From the NCBI GenBank assembly GCA_023362775.1, contig JALMGJ010000002.1, forward strand, positions 109,725,481-109,789,480: a DNA stretch of 64,000 nt, written 5' to 3'. Shown piece after piece: positions 21,955 through 34,695 of this stretch (its first letter is position 1; each line of letters begins with the position of its first letter). Source of the DNA: Charina bottae (lineage: Eukaryota > Chordata > Lepidosauria > Squamata > Charinaidae). A program made the position numbers and the translations under genes. The notes below the pieces were generated by a model. The model searched no databases. It was not told where the DNA came from and saw nothing but the letters and a program-made list of their open reading frames with translations.

Positions 21955-24900
21955 TTTATTTATTTATTTATTTTATTAAATTTATATTACCGCCCATCTC
22001 CCCCAGTGGGGACCCTGGGCGGTGCACAATAAAATAGAATTAAAACAAATACAAAATTACAACAATACATAATATGACTTCCAAGGATAAAATGTTAAAA
22101 ATAGAATACTGGGAGGCTTCAAGGGACCAGCCATCCACAAGAGGAACTGTTGGCGTTTCCCTCCCAGGCAAGACTGCAAAACCAGGTCTTTAAGCCTTTC
22201 CGGAAGGCTGGGAGCGAGGAAATCAGCCTCAGCTCAGCTCTGGCTGATCGGGTGGGACACGTCGATGTTCTGGGGATGAGACGGTTCCTCAGGTAACCTG
22301 GTCCTATGCCATGTAGGGCTTTAAAGGTGATAACCAACACCTTGAATTGTACCAGGAAGCAAACCGGTGCCCAATGCAGCTCACGTAACAACGGTGTCAC
22401 ATGGGCCGATCTTCTGGCCCCAGTAATTGTCCGCGCAGCCGCATTATGGACCAGTTGAAGCTTCCAGATACTCCTCAAGGGTAGCCCCATGTAGAGCGTG
22501 TTACAATAGTCTATGTGGGAGATGACAAGGGCATGAGTGACTGTTCGGAGGGCATCTCGGTCCAGGAAAGGGCGTAACTGGTGCACAATCCGAAGTTGTG
22601 CAAAGGCCCTCCTGGCCACGACTGCCACCTGCTCTTCCAGCAGGAGTCGTGAGTCCAGGAGAACCCCCAGATTCCACACTGGCTCCGAATGGGGTAGTGC
22701 TACCCCCTCTAGAACCAAAGATGACAACTTCCTAGAACCCGAGCGGCCATCAATCCACAGCCACTCCATCTTACTAGGGTTCAGTCGAAGCCTGTTGTTC
22801 CCCATCCAGGCCCCCACAGCCTCCAGACACTGAGATAGGGTGGCAACTGCATCACTTACTTCACCCGGGATGGAAATATACAGCTGTGTATCATCTGCAA
22901 ATAGATGGTATTTCATCCTGTGGTGACGGATGATCTCACCCAGTGGCTTCATATAGATGTTAAACAGGAGAGGGGAGAGCACTGAACCCTGTGGCACCCC
23001 ACACAGGAGGGGCCGTGGGTCAGATCTCTCCTCCCCTATCATCAATGATTGGGAATGGCCCTGGAGGAAGGAGGTGAACCACTGCAGAACCACACCGCCC
23101 ACCCCCAACTCCCTGAGCCATCCCAAAAGGATACCATGGTCGATGGTATCAAAAGCCGCTGAGAGATCTAAAAGGATAAGGATGGATGCACTACCTCCAT
23201 CCCGTCCTTTCCAGAGATCATCCATAAGTGCGACGAATGCAGTCTCCATCCCATATCCTGGCCTGAAACCTGACTGAAAGGGGTCTAGATAATACGTTTC
23301 ATCCAGAATCCTCTGGAGTTGCGACACCACCACTTTCTCCACCACCTTCCCTAAAAAGGGGAGGTGGGAGACTGGACAAAAGTTGTCCAGAACAGTAGAG
23401 TCCAGGGACAACTTCTTGAGGAGGGGGTGCACCAGGGCCTCCTTAAAGGCTGCTGGAAACACTCCCTCCCCCAGAGATGCATTAATCATCGCCTGGACCC
23501 AACCATAAGTCACCTGCCGGGCCGATTTTACTAGCCAGGAGGGACATGGATCTAAATAACAAGTGGTGGCCTTCACAATCCAGAGGATTCTGTCCACTTC
23601 CTCAGGTCCAACAGGATCGAACTGTTCCCAGATAACAGAGTAAGTACGTGCCTCCGTCATCTCCCCAGACTGTGTATCACGCATAGAGTCCAACTTAGAA
23701 TGGATCTGAGTGATTTTCTCCTGCAGATGCTCTGAAAACTCCTCTGATCGACCCTGTAAATAGGTCACTGGTTTTGATTGACCTAACAGAGATCTCGTAA
23801 TCTTAAACAGGGTTGTCGGTTGGCATTCTGCAGAGGCAATAAGAGCAGAGAAGTATTCATGTTTCGCTGCTCTTACCACCACAAGTTAGGCCTTAACAGC
23901 AGCTCTAGCTTGTGTCCGATCAGGTTCAGTCTTTGTCTTCCTCCAGCGGCGCTCCAGACGTCTCTTGACCCTCTTCAAAACCCTCAACTCCTCCGTAAAC
24001 CACGGGGAGTGACGGGCCGAATGAGGGAAGAGAGGTCGCACAGGCGCGATCCTATCCAGGGCCTCGGCGGCCTCTCTATTCCAGGCTGCCGCCAGGGCCT
24101 CTGCCAGACCGTGCAACAGAACCTTGGGTATACTCCCCAGGTCCCTCTGAAACCTCATAGGGTCCATCAGTCGCCGGGGGGCGGACCAATCAAATTGGTC
24201 CAGCCTCCCTGCGTAGTGGAGCGGTGCACGAGAGTTTCAAAGTCACCAGGGCGTGGTCTGACCATGACAACGGGGACAGGTCTAACTCTCCCCTCAGATC
24301 ACTTTGCCATTGCTCAGACAAGAAAACTAGGTCCGGGGTGAGGCCACTGTCTCTAGTCAGGTCCCTAATTATCTGGGACAGGCCCATGGCTGCCATGGTA
24401 GCCATGAACTCCTGGGCCGCTTCCGAGGTCCATCCCAGGGAAGGCAGATTGAAGTCCCCCAAAACCATAAGTCTGGGGAACTCCACTGCCAACCCCGAGA
24501 CGGCCTCCAGCAGCTCAGGCAGGGAGGTTGCTACGCAGCAGGGAGGCTGGTACAGCAGCAACACTCCCAACTGTTCTCGGGAACCCAACTTAAAAAACAG
24601 GGTCTCACAACCGGCCACTTGTGGAGCAATGCCCCTGTGAGCCATTAGAGACTCTCGGATGACAACCACCACCCCACCTCCCCTGCCCCGGTATCTCGGC
24701 TGCTGCCACACCTGAAACCCAACTGGGCACATTTCCGAGAGGGCAACCCCTCCCTCAGGGCCCAGCCAGGTCTCGGTGATACAAGCCAGGTCTGCCCCCT
24801 CCCCTGTGATCAGATCACATTTGAGAGGGGCCTTGTTGTTCACTGACCTGGCATTGAGGAGCAGCAGCTGGAGACCAGGGCCCTCAAGGATCTGTCGTCC

Positions 24901-25257
24901 AGGGACTGGGAATGAATTTGGAGGGCCAGAACACGCCACTGGTAACAAACACCGGGGGCATCTTCCCCGAAGATGGCCTGCCCTCCAGTTCCCGTTATAA
25001 CATCCCCGACCTGTCACCACTTTGATCAGTTGGCCCGCCCTGCAGCCCCCAGAGCTTCCTAGGTCGGTAGCCTCCACTCCCGAACCCCTGGAAATCCTGG
25101 GTCTAAACATAGGTTCTTTGCCCCACACACTCATCCTCTCAATCATATTCAATGCTAGGCAGTGGAGGGACCTCCCAGTGCACCAGCTCACGCTCTCGGC
25201 ACTGTTGGGATCACAACCACTCCCTTCATACACACTGCTACCACTTATACTATACAC
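21955..25257 (-). mobile_element. CR1/L3-like LINE, near complete ORF2
   Basis: The 3' end lies at the (ATTT)n run near 21955, with 'taccgcccatctcccc' and 'accctgggcggtgcaca'. The coding part runs from an endonuclease near 25257 to the RT end at 22119. The 5' limit is unclear: it may reach about 25540, where an LTR-like segment starts. No ORF1 is visible. 3' fragments of the family lie at 6560, 26790 and 50939. Confidence 0.9.
22119..25257 (-). pseudogene. CR1-like ORF2: endonuclease and reverse transcriptase
   Basis: The protein nicks DNA and copies the LINE RNA at the nick. The APE-type endonuclease is at 24190-25257: LLLNARSVNNK, ITETWLGPEGG, MVLGDFNLPSLGW, SWSDHALV. The linker is at 23886-24167. 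RT is at 22119-23882, with motif A LDLSAAFDTIDH, motif B GVPQGSVLSPLLFNIYM and motif C FADDTQLYIS. The C-terminal part has LVHNAAARTITG and LHWAPV. Only two lesions are visible: a TAA at 23886-23888 in frame with both sides, and one frameshift between about 24167 and 24190. This is a young but dead copy. Confidence 0.92.
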
Positions 25258-25545
25258 CCCCCTTAACTCCTCTCACTAGTGGAGGAGGGGCATCTCAATC
25301 ACTCCTACCCCACTGGGGAATGCTCAGCGAGCACTCTAACACAGACAAACACTCCTAGCCCCCATCCAGTATCTATCCAGTTTATGGCCAGAATGAATGA
25401 TCCAATAAAAAAATAGAGGAGAAACCCCAGAATCCATGCCAATGTGGCTATTGCTACGGCAGAAATGCACAATTGGTTTCCTTTCCTAAAAGATTTCCAA
25501 GCTATGTGATATATTCTCATAACATAATCATATAACACAAGTGTG
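25258..25545. other. Possible CR1 5' region
   Basis: Upstream of CR1 ORF2 on the minus strand. A 77-residue frame (25305-25538) has a hydrophobic stretch (ISAVAIATLAWILGFLLYF) but no recognisable relative. It may be CR1 leader or older flank. Confidence 0.3.
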
Positions 25546-25996
25546 TGTTGGATAAATGCTGGCTTATAGAAGGAGGCTAGGAGTAAACAGACAGAGCACA
25601 GCTTTTCAAAGCTATAAATCTTTACTATAGATAAAAGCAGAGTATATACATGTTACAGCGTTGCAAAAGTAAAAACAGCTTACAAGCAGATATACACAGT
25701 TCACGTGTTTGCTTCCACTGCACAGACGTTAAAGAGCACACACCTTGGCAACACTCACAGCAAGGTATAGCTACATACTTCTCAGTCCTCAGGAGCAGGA
25801 CACATGAAGATGGCTACTAGACGAGCAGATGTCAAGAGCAAAGGAAACCATTTTACATGGTTAGATATATAGTTCTTACCTGCTTCTGATTGGCTGAAAC
25901 TTAGGTGTGAAAAACACCAAGCACAAAGCATAGAACATTGCACATAATATAACCTGCCAAAGGGTGGCAGTGTTGCATCTAAGCAAGCATGCATCA
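25546..25996 (-). other. LTR-like segment
   Basis: The minus strand has CCAAT ('cagccaatcagaag'), a TATA-like 'actatatatc' and ends TGATGCATGC...ATCCAACA, consistent with an LTR of about 450 bp. I found no matching target duplication, so the call is tentative. Confidence 0.4.
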
Positions 25997-26269
25997 CCCC
26001 CATTTTCTCTCTCTGCTCTCACAGAGTAGGCTTCCCACGAGAAGGTTCAGGGCTAGACATAATAATGCATCACGTGATACCTTCACTAGCCACCTGGCTT
26101 CATATCTATGAAAGATATGAAGAAAGCTATTCAAAGCTATGAGAAAGCTTTGTTTTATGCAGAAAGCGATTTGCCATTTCACATGAGAAATCTGACAGTG
26201 TGATGGGAACTGCATCAGTTTCCAATAGGCTTCTGAGAACAATGGTTTTGATCTATAAAACTTTTCAAG

Positions 26270-26690
26270 ACTTGCCATTCAGGACTTGCTCTTTCAGACA
26301 GAACTGTTCCATTCATCCTGCATTGGGATATTGGGAGTTCACATACACACAAACAAACATACACAGTGATACACGTTGTTCAGGGAGGCAGGAAGGCAAC
26401 CATGTTCTTCACTGTTTGCTCCATTCGTTTGGAACAGCCTACCCTCAGGGATCCAGATAGTGTCCTCCATGATGGTTGTACAGAAAAGCAATTAAAAAGA
26501 GCTCCTTCACATAGCTTTTTATTTGCAAAAGGAAGGGTTGCTGGGATAAGAAACAGCAGGGGAAGAGTGATAAATTTTAACATTTTTAGATGATTGTTTT
26601 TATTGATTTTTAAGAAGATACTGTACATTGCTGGAAGTTGGCAGTATAGAAATATCTGAATGAATAAGCCAAAAATAAATAAATAAATTC
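26270..26690 (+). mobile_element. Decayed CR1-like 3' end
   Basis: Plus-strand 'gtttggaacagcctaccctc' followed by 'ttggcagtatagaaat' and (AAAT)n at 26670-26690, the layout of a CR1 3' end. Strongly diverged. Confidence 0.4.
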
Positions 26691-26789
26691 CAAATTTCTG
26701 TGAAAAACTTTCTGCTCTAATTAATCACTACAATTAATCACTACTACTTTCCATGCCCAGTATCAGAGTTGGGCAATTGATCTGGAGCC

Positions 26790-27050
26790 TTTTTTATTTT
26801 TTTTATTTTTCTATTTTTCTAATTTTTATCACCGCCCATCTCCCCCAAGGGGGACTCTGAGTGGTTTACAAAAGAGTCAACAGTTAAAATACATAAAATA
26901 CAACATAATATAATACAGCACCATAGAAATAAAATAAATTAAGTTTAATATCCAAGGGGCGATAAGATCACATTTAAAAGAGGGCTCTATGTGACCAGCC
27001 ATCCCCAGGAGGAGCCGTTACCCTTCCCGTCCCAGGAACGGGTACTTCTA
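26790..27050 (-). mobile_element. CR1/L3-like 3' fragment
   Basis: T-rich run, then 'caccgcccatctcccc' and 'actctgagtggtttaca', through to 'gaccagccatccccaggagg', matching 21955-22165. 5' truncated. Confidence 0.85.
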
Positions 27051-28289
27051 CTGTCTGGCCTCCTACTATACCCGTGAACAGGTTTATTATTTACCAATGA
27101 TTCAGCCGCTGTTGAGTTTGTGAAAGGTCTCATTTCTTTAAGGCTCAATTATCCTAGGCTGCTCTCTTTACTGAATCCTGCAAGGAGCAGGAACTTTCAA
27201 CAGATCAGCTTCTTCCTGGGAAGCCCAGGGACTTTGTAACTTTGGTAGAATAGAAATTAGAGTTTCTGCATTGAGAAAACTCAGTAGTTTATGGGTCTTG
27301 GAAAAACAGGGCCTTTTAGAAAAATTAGCAGAACATTTGTAAGTTGGGAGAGCATCATCTTCCTCTGCGTAGCAATCTAAGCCCTATCAAGATGAGAGTG
27401 GAAACATGGTTTAGGCAGTGTGCTCTCCTCAGGGTACTAGCCTGAACTGTACCCAGACCAATCTGAGACAGCTTAAAGTCATCTTTAGCTGTTCCAATGT
27501 TTTAGAAAAGTGTTTTCCTTCTTTTCCTGGCACAATTTTTGCCATGAACACAATCTGGCATGCTTCGTGAACAGTGTGGTTGATGGCATGGTCCAGATCC
27601 TGAACAACAAGAGTAAAGTCTTCCTTGAGTCCAGCTTGATTCCCAGTGGCTTCATGCCCATGCCCATGCCCATGCCCATGCACATGTAGTTTTCTGGGAA
27701 ACAATAAATAGTTTGCTATTGTCTTTCCTCTAGGATTTTTCTTTTGATTTCTGTACCTTGTCTAGAGTCCTGGAATTTTCTGGTGGTCTCCCATCCACAT
27801 TTTAATACTCAAGTGCAATACTGCTTAGCTTTTTGAAATCTGCTAATGTTGACTAGGTGCTTTCATATAGCAGACTAAATGCATCAATTTAACCTAAAAA
27901 AAATATTCCTACAGTCTGACCACAAACCCAGAGAGAAAATCTGGTATGTTAGTGAGAAAAAGGGATCAAGAAGGCTCTAAAAATAATAGAGAAAATAATT
28001 TTCCCTACAATTTATCCAGGAAATCATGCTTGCAGCATTTACACCAAGGCTCCATTTTGGGTGAAAAGTAAATTGCAAAGGAAAAATGTGCAGCTGTATA
28101 ATAAGACACTTACCAGGTGCTTGCAATTGGTTGTAGCTTCCTGCTCTATCTTGTGCAGTGCTTATTGCTTCAGGATGTGGGCATTTCCTTTACAATCATG
28201 GTTTTCCCCATGAAATCCTTGGAATTGTGGCAAGAATAATTGTGACAATTCCAAGGAATTCATGGGAGAAACCTTACATTTAAGGTCTC
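27051..28289. other. Unassigned, with (CATGCC)n
   Basis: A 91-residue minus-strand frame (27429-27704) has an HGHGHGHGH run from the (CATGCC)n repeat at 27656-27681. It looks like no known protein. A retropseudogene cannot be excluded. The rest is featureless. Confidence 0.3.
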
Positions 28290-28500
28290 GGGAGCCAGTT
28301 TGGTGTAGTGGTTAAGGCACCAGGCTAGAAACAGGGAGACCGCGAGTACTAGGACTGCCTTAAGCACAAAGCCAGCTGGGACAGTCACTCTCTCTCAGCC
28401 TTAGGAAGCAGGCAATGGTAAACCATTTCTGAAATCATGCCAAGAAAACTGCAGACCCATCGCCAGGAGTCAAAACTGACTCAAAGGCATTTAAAAAAAG
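28290..28500 (+). mobile_element. Second tRNA-derived SINE family
   Basis: Head 'ggtgtagtggttaaggcacc' (A box) and 'gcgagtactaggactgcc' (B-box region), then 'agtcactctctctcagcc' and 'caatggtaaaccatttctga', ending 'gactcaaaggca' and an A run. Distinct from the Sauria-type SINE. Decayed copies lie at 19795 and 55765. Confidence 0.75.
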
Positions 28501-29011
28501 TTTTCGGTGTATGTTTTATCAAGGAATGATTTTCTTCCTGGGCAATTCTAGATTATTACCCTACCCTACCCTACCCTCTCTCCTGGACCTTGATAGCTGA
28601 TGGTAATAAATTCCTTCCTCCATTTCCCCAAAACTATTGCCAATATTCCTTTTTTGTATCATTGCATAATTTGGATGGCCACATGGTTCATAATTTTCAG
28701 TATCCACTTAGCAATCTATTCAGTGAAGATTGGTGCTTAAAAAATTCAGTCAATCTGTCAAATCTCATTCTGTTGTTAGATTATTCCTTAATGAATGACA
28801 TGGTACACTGAAATGAAAATTAGTCCTTTAAGTCAATTATTAATGGAATTCTTGGCATCCTTTTAGTCTGAAAATGATCACATCAATATTTTATTTAAAA
28901 CATTAAAAATATAAAGTGTCAAAATAGAATGTTTGCTTTCATGGTAAACCAAAATAGCATATGGTTTTTAGTTGCATGAGTTGGGAAATAATCTCTCATA
29001 TTAATTCCAGT
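28501..29011. other. Unassigned, with (CTACC)n
   Basis: A short (CTACC)4-type array sits at 28557-28576. Nothing else is supported. Confidence 0.35.
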
Positions 29012-29020
29012 TCACAACAG

Positions 29021-29196
29021 TATAAAGGTAAATGTTCCCCCCGCACATTTGTGCAGTCGTGTCTGACTCTAGGGGCCGGTGCTCATCTCTGTTAGTTAGC
29101 CAAAGAGCCAGTGTTGTCCGAAGACGCTTCCACAGTCATGTGGCTGCATGACGTGCGCGGAACGCTGTTACCTACCCACCGAAGTGGTACCTATTA
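29021..29196 (-). mobile_element. Sauria-type SINE, 5' truncated
   Basis: Carries the BovB-like tail and middle but lacks the tRNA head. It is flanked by TCACAACA at 29012-29019 and 29197-29204, so the truncation happened at insertion. Confidence 0.85.
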
Positions 29197-29204
29197 TCAC
29201 AACA

Positions 29205-29839
29205 ATATATGTGATATCAAAAGAAAGGATTTAATTCAGTTTAGTTAGTCTCTACACATTTATTGCTGCCTTTGTCCAAACCACCCTTGAATTAGCAGGA
29301 TGCTATATCAGCATGAAATTTGCTATCTCCTATTGCTTCTGTTTGAAGTCACTGTAGTCAGCTGACCTCTCTCCAAGCAAATTGGCATCAAAGCCTAACA
29401 GATTTTATATGCTGTGAGGTTACCCTTGAAACTGTTAGAATAAGAGGGGAAACACAACTTTAATACTGGTATATGGAAAGACAATTTAAGGCTATTTCAT
29501 GGTAGCTGACATGAACGCAACAGCGTGAGACATGGCATAAAAAGAGGCTGCTAGGAAATGTTTGCATCATGGTTAAATACAAATGGGAAAGGTCCAGACA
29601 GAGAGAACTGGGATGAATAAACTGGCTGTATGCATCCATTCTCATCATGCTTCAAAACTTGTGGACAATTTTTGCAGCCTGGATATACTGTACAATATTC
29701 CTCTCCAGCAGCTTGGCAGTCTTGGCAAATTAAGATGCCTGTGGGATCCCTGTTTGAGTTGGACCCTGTGTTTTCCAGAATTGTAATTTGTGTAGACAAT
29801 CTACCCCAAGAGAAGGTTCCTTATCATAACTAAGAGAAG
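29205..29839. other. No feature seen
   Basis: Short frames on both strands near 29550-29830 overlap one another and lack domain features. I see no gene or repeat. Confidence 0.3.
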
Positions 29840-29850
29840 CTTATAGGAGG

Positions 29851-30172
29851 TAAAGGTTCCCCTGCACAGTCGTGTCCGACTCTAGGGGCCGGTGCTCATC
29901 TCCGTTTGTTAGCCGAAGAGCCAGCGTTGTCCGAAGACGCTTCCACGGTCATGTGGCCAGCATGACATGTGCAGAATGCTGTTACCTTCCCACCAAAGTG
30001 GTACATATTTATCTACTTGCATTTGCATGCTTTCGAATTGCTAGGTTGGCAAGAGCTGGGGTGAGTGCAGGAGCTCACTCCGTCACACGGGACTAGGGTC
30101 TTGAACCTCCAAACTTGCAACCTTCCGATCGACAAGCCTGGCATCTTAACCCCTGAGCCATCGTGCCCCTTT
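29851..30172 (-). mobile_element. Sauria-type SINE, full length
   Basis: Same family, with an 11-bp target duplication CTTATAGGAGG at 29840-29850 and 30173-30183. A short deletion removes 'ccgcacatttg' near the tail. Confidence 0.9.
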
Positions 30173-30183
30173 CTTATAGGAGG

Positions 30184-32439
30184 ATGGAAAGGCAATTCAC
30201 TGGGGAAGAAGAGCTAGTATAGTCCTCACTATTCTTTCTGAACAAATCGCATGTTCTAGTCTGTAAATTTGTGTTTTTTTCCCCAGTGCAGTTTTGCAAT
30301 TCTGAGAGTACAAAGACTGAAAATGTGCAAACGCTGGGTAAGAAAAATGTTGGATGGTGAGTGATACTTCTCTCAGCAAACATATCAAATGTTTACCAGC
30401 AATACCAAAATTCGTAACTACCTATACTGGCATACAAATTTGGCTGGAGTTTAACATTGGCTGAAATATAAATAAAAAAATACCCCCCTACCCCTGAAAT
30501 GTCCTTTTTCTTAACTTAAATTAACATCTCCCCACATCTCTCAAATATATTTACTTAGTTGTACTTGGGCATGAGATAACATGCTGAGGTCAGCATCCAA
30601 AAAATGGTCCAGAACCAAGAAATGGACAATGACAAAGTTTAAACTTCTTTAAATTTAATGTTCATATAATACATACCAATATGGTTATTTAACCATTTCC
30701 TCCTTCTGTTTCATTATAATTTACATAACAGTAGGATTGGGATGGGAGCTGTGGACCACCCTTAAAATTTGTTGGGGGGAGCATTGTACATTTCTGGTTA
30801 AGCACAATCACATTCTAGGGTCAGGCTCTGTACCAAAGAAATAGGCTGAAACTGGGGACAAAACCTAGTTGTATCTGAACTAGTGAGACTGAAAGGGACA
30901 GAGGCAGACATCATGCTGAGAATTAGGATTTAGAGAAGGCAGATGCGCATCACAAGGTTCAGGGGAAAAAGTATAGTCTGGCAACTGTTTTGTTGATAAA
31001 TGGCCCAGACTCATAAGCTATCACAGGTTTTATAGGACCTGATGCATGCCACTTAGATAATATAAATCTTCCCCAATAGGACACACACACACACACACTG
31101 ATGTGTTGGCTGACAATAATGGGAGCTGCAATCAAACCCTCCTCTCTTGCATTTGCAAAAGAGAGAGAGTGGCTGAAACTCCCTAATGCTAATGAGATTC
31201 TGGACCAAGCCCAGGATTCAGCAAACCTGAGATGCAAACCTCTGGAGGTGCAACAGGCAGCCAAAGAATATTTATACATTATTTTGTTTTTCCATTCCAA
31301 AAGCCCATTTCATGGGATGCAAGACATACTCCTATCCATAATTTGAATCTTGGAGTGGGAAAAAATCTCTAGGGGCCACAGATAGTAAATATAGACACTG
31401 CAAGATGGAAGAGTTATGTACAACTTAACTATTCTCAGCTCAAAATTCCACTCCCCTACTGAAAATTCTAAAGGAGAAGGAAAAAGAGAAAAAGAAAGGG
31501 GGGAAAATGCTTTTACATACAGTTGTAACAATGGTCTCTCAAGTGCCATCTATGTAAAAAGTGCAGAGCAGGCCATTAACATAATAGCATTGATCTTCTC
31601 CGTTTAAAATATTCTTCCTCCTCTAGATTAATATAAGCCATCTGGAGAAGGATTGCGCACTGTGTTCTTTTCAGTGGCCATACACTGTTTCTTATTAACC
31701 AAGTTAAATAGTAACCATAATATATGGCATGCAAGAATGAGTTTTAAAAGATCCAGCAACCATTAAATCTCCAAAATTTTACAATTCCCACACTGATGTT
31801 GTTTTCAGCCACTCCATATCCAGCTGAAATCTAAGTCAGTGCTATGGCAGAATAAGAGCTTCACCATCAAAAGTTGTAGATTTTAACTACAGTACCTGAG
31901 GGCCTTTGAAGTTTGGGGTAGCTAGATTAACTGAGGAGATAGGTTACAATTGTTTTGCTCCACTTGATAAAGAAATGCTCTATCAAGATAAAGTGGAGTC
32001 TGTCATAAAAGGAATTATCCCCAAATCAAATCAAATATGATAAAAATTCAATTTAACTTGATACAATTTATCAGTGACTCAGTGATAAGCACAGCAATAG
32101 CAGAAAGGGAATGCAATGAGATTTTGGGGAGTGTGTTTTGTAGATAACAGGTTCAGGGGCAGGGGCTTTTTGCGCTGAAGCCACACAAGAAAACAGAAAG
32201 GCATTGATACAGAAATAGGTTGTGTCATATGGCCAGGATAGTTTCATCCCTCTCAATGTGGAATTGACTATGCAGCTGTCTAGAGATTAATTGCAATAAT
32301 TGTTGTCTTTGAAACTCTGGACTAGCTACTTTATAAATATATAATTCATTCCTTTTCAACAGAAAATTAAATCCTAAGAGGAGGGGAGTCTTCTATGCAA
32401 GTCTTATTAATGAATATGAATGGATGAAATTTAAGAATG
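30184..32439. other. No gene seen
   Basis: AT-rich unique-looking sequence with a short (AC)n at 31081-31098. The frames are short and overlap each other. Nothing supports an exon. Confidence 0.3.
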
Positions 32440-32640
32440 CTGCTATATTGCTTTTCAGACAGAGCAATTTCCCATTAAATACCACTGATCCAGTGAAAGA
32501 TGTAAAAGTAATTAAATGCTTTGGGGAAAAAACCCCTACAATGAAGAATACATTTATTCAAATCCAGTCGTTATCACGTATTACCTCTATTAACAATGTA
32601 TTTTCTAATAGACTATTTCTATATTTCTCTATACAAATGT
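32440..32640. repeat. Unclassified repeat, related to 52470-52620
   Basis: Shares 'ttttcagacagagcaatttc', 'ttaaataccactgatcc' and 'gaaagatgta' with 52470-52560 in the same orientation. The similarity is interrupted and decayed. Confidence 0.45.
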
Positions 32641-32757
32641 TTCGCTATACAAATGTTGTTCTGCTTAGAAATATTAAATATGGATATCTAATTTTTTTTC
32701 TTAAAATCACTTTTTCATGTACTGTATATATTCATGATACATATGTATGTTTGATGT

Positions 32758-34070
32758 TTATTCGTTCAGTTGCTTCTGACTCTTTGTGACTTCATGGACC
32801 AGCCCACACCAGAGCTTCCTGTCAGCCGTCGCCAACCCCAGCTCCCCCACGGTCAAGTCCGTAACCTCCAGAATATCATCGATCCATCTTGCCCTTGGTC
32901 GGCCACTCTTCCTTTTGCCTTCCACTTTCCCTAGCATCAGTGTCTTCTCCAGGGTATCCTGTCTTCTCATTATGTGGCCAAAGTACTTCAGTTTTGCCTT
33001 TAATATTATTCCCTCAAGTGAGCAGACTGGCTTTATTTCCTGGAGTATGGACTGTTTTGATCTTCTTGCAGTCCAAGGCACTCTCAGAATTTTCCTCCAA
33101 CACCACAGTTCAAAAGCATCTATCTCCCTTCACTCAGCCTTCCTTATGGTCCAGTTCTCACAGCCTTAGGTTACTACGGGGAATTATGCAGACCTTTGTT
33201 GTCAGTGTGATGTCTCTGCTCTTAACTATTTTATCAAGATTTGTCATTGCTCTCCTCCCAAGAAGTAGACTTCTTCTGATTTCCTGGCTGCAGTCAGTGT
33301 CTGCAGTAATATTTGCACCTAGAAATACAAAGTCTGTCACTGCCTCCACGTTTTCTCCCTCTATTTGCCAGTTTTCCATCAAGCTGGTTGCCATAATCTT
33401 GGTTTTTTTGAGGTTTAACTGCAACCCAGCTTTTGCATTTTCTTCTTTCACCTTCGTCATAAGGCTCCTCAGCTCCTCCTCGCTTTCAGCCATCAAAGTG
33501 GTATCATCTGCATATCTCAGATTGTTAATGTTTCTTCCAGTGATTTTAACTCCAGCCTTGGATTCCTCAAGCCCAGCACGTCGCATGATGTGTTCTGCGT
33601 ACAGGTTGAATAGGTAGGGTGAGTGTATACAACCCTGCCATACTCCTTTCCCAATCTTAAACCAATCCGTTGTTCCGTGGTCTGTTCTTACCATTGCTAC
33701 TTGGTCGTTATACAGATTCCTCAGGAGGCAAACAAGATGACTTGCTATCCCCATACCACCAAGAACTTGCCACACTTTGTTCTGATACACACAGTCAAAG
33801 GCTTTAGAATAGTCAATAAAACAGAAATAGATGTTTTTCTGAAACTCCCTGGCTTTCTACATTATCCAGCAGATATTGGCAATTTGGTCTCTAGTTCCTC
33901 TGCCTTTTCTAAACCTAGATTGTACATCAGGCAATTCTCACTCCATGAATTTCTGAAGTCTATCTTGCAGGATCTTGAGCATTGCCTTACTGGCATGTGA
34001 AATAAGTGCCACTGTTTGATAGTTTGAACATTCTTTAGTGCTTCCCTTTTGTGGTATGGGGATATAAGTT
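32758..34070 (-). pseudogene. BovB ORF2 C-terminal half
   Basis: Reverse transcriptase palm and C-terminus. Motif B reads GVWQGCIHSPYLFNLYAEHIM, with a W where R is usual. Motif C is LRYADDTTLMA. The tail has FVFLGANITADTDCSQEI, the PWTARRSKQSIL segment at 32758-33081 and the end VHEVTKSQKQLNE. The frames 33158-33790 and 32758-33081 are separated by a frameshift near 33160. Upstream RT (33790-34070) has several stops. Confidence 0.9.
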
Positions 34071-34082
34071 GATTTTTTCCAA
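34071..34082. other. L1 target-site duplication, left
   Basis: GATTTTTTCCAA, identical to 39828-39839. It is BovB sequence duplicated when the L1 inserted. Confidence 0.9.
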
Positions 34083-34695
34083 AAAAATTTTTTAATAATT
34101 TTTATTGCACATCAATAATATAAACATAAACCGACAATAATACAATTCAATACAACATACAACACATATTATATATTATATTAATTACCTTTAGATAGAT
34201 TACCGCTCTACCCTTTACCCTATCTTATTATTTCTTCTTTACATCTTCTTCAAAATCTATATTCTATTCTTTCTTCCATACCTCTGACCTTTTCAACCAA
34301 ACCAACACATTCTAATAACTTTCCAATTTCTGAGTGTTTTAATAGACACTCAGCCTTTAACCCTTTACCTCCTACTCCTCAGCATACTTTTACCTTCTGA
34401 GATCTCATCTTCCTCTTCTTTCCCTTCTCTTCTTTCTGTAATCCCCTAATTCTCTATTCCTTACTTTCTTAAAATTTCACTGTAATCAAACAACATAAAA
34501 GAAAAACAACAAAACAACAAAGTAAAATAAAATGGACTTCCTGTTTTCTCATCAAAAATTTCTACAATATATTCTACGTTTTGTATAATTAATATAGTTG
34601 ACTACTTATACAATTTATACAATTCTATATCTCATTTACATTGAATTCACTATTTGTATTTTTTGAGTTTTTTCTATATATCTGTAAAATGGGTC

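Noticed and set aside
22537..25358. Plus-strand frames of 70-173 residues over the CR1
   Set aside because: Antisense of the CR1 ORF2.
27429..27704. 91-residue frame with HGHGHGHGH
   Set aside because: The run comes from a CATGCC repeat and there is no other recognisable feature.
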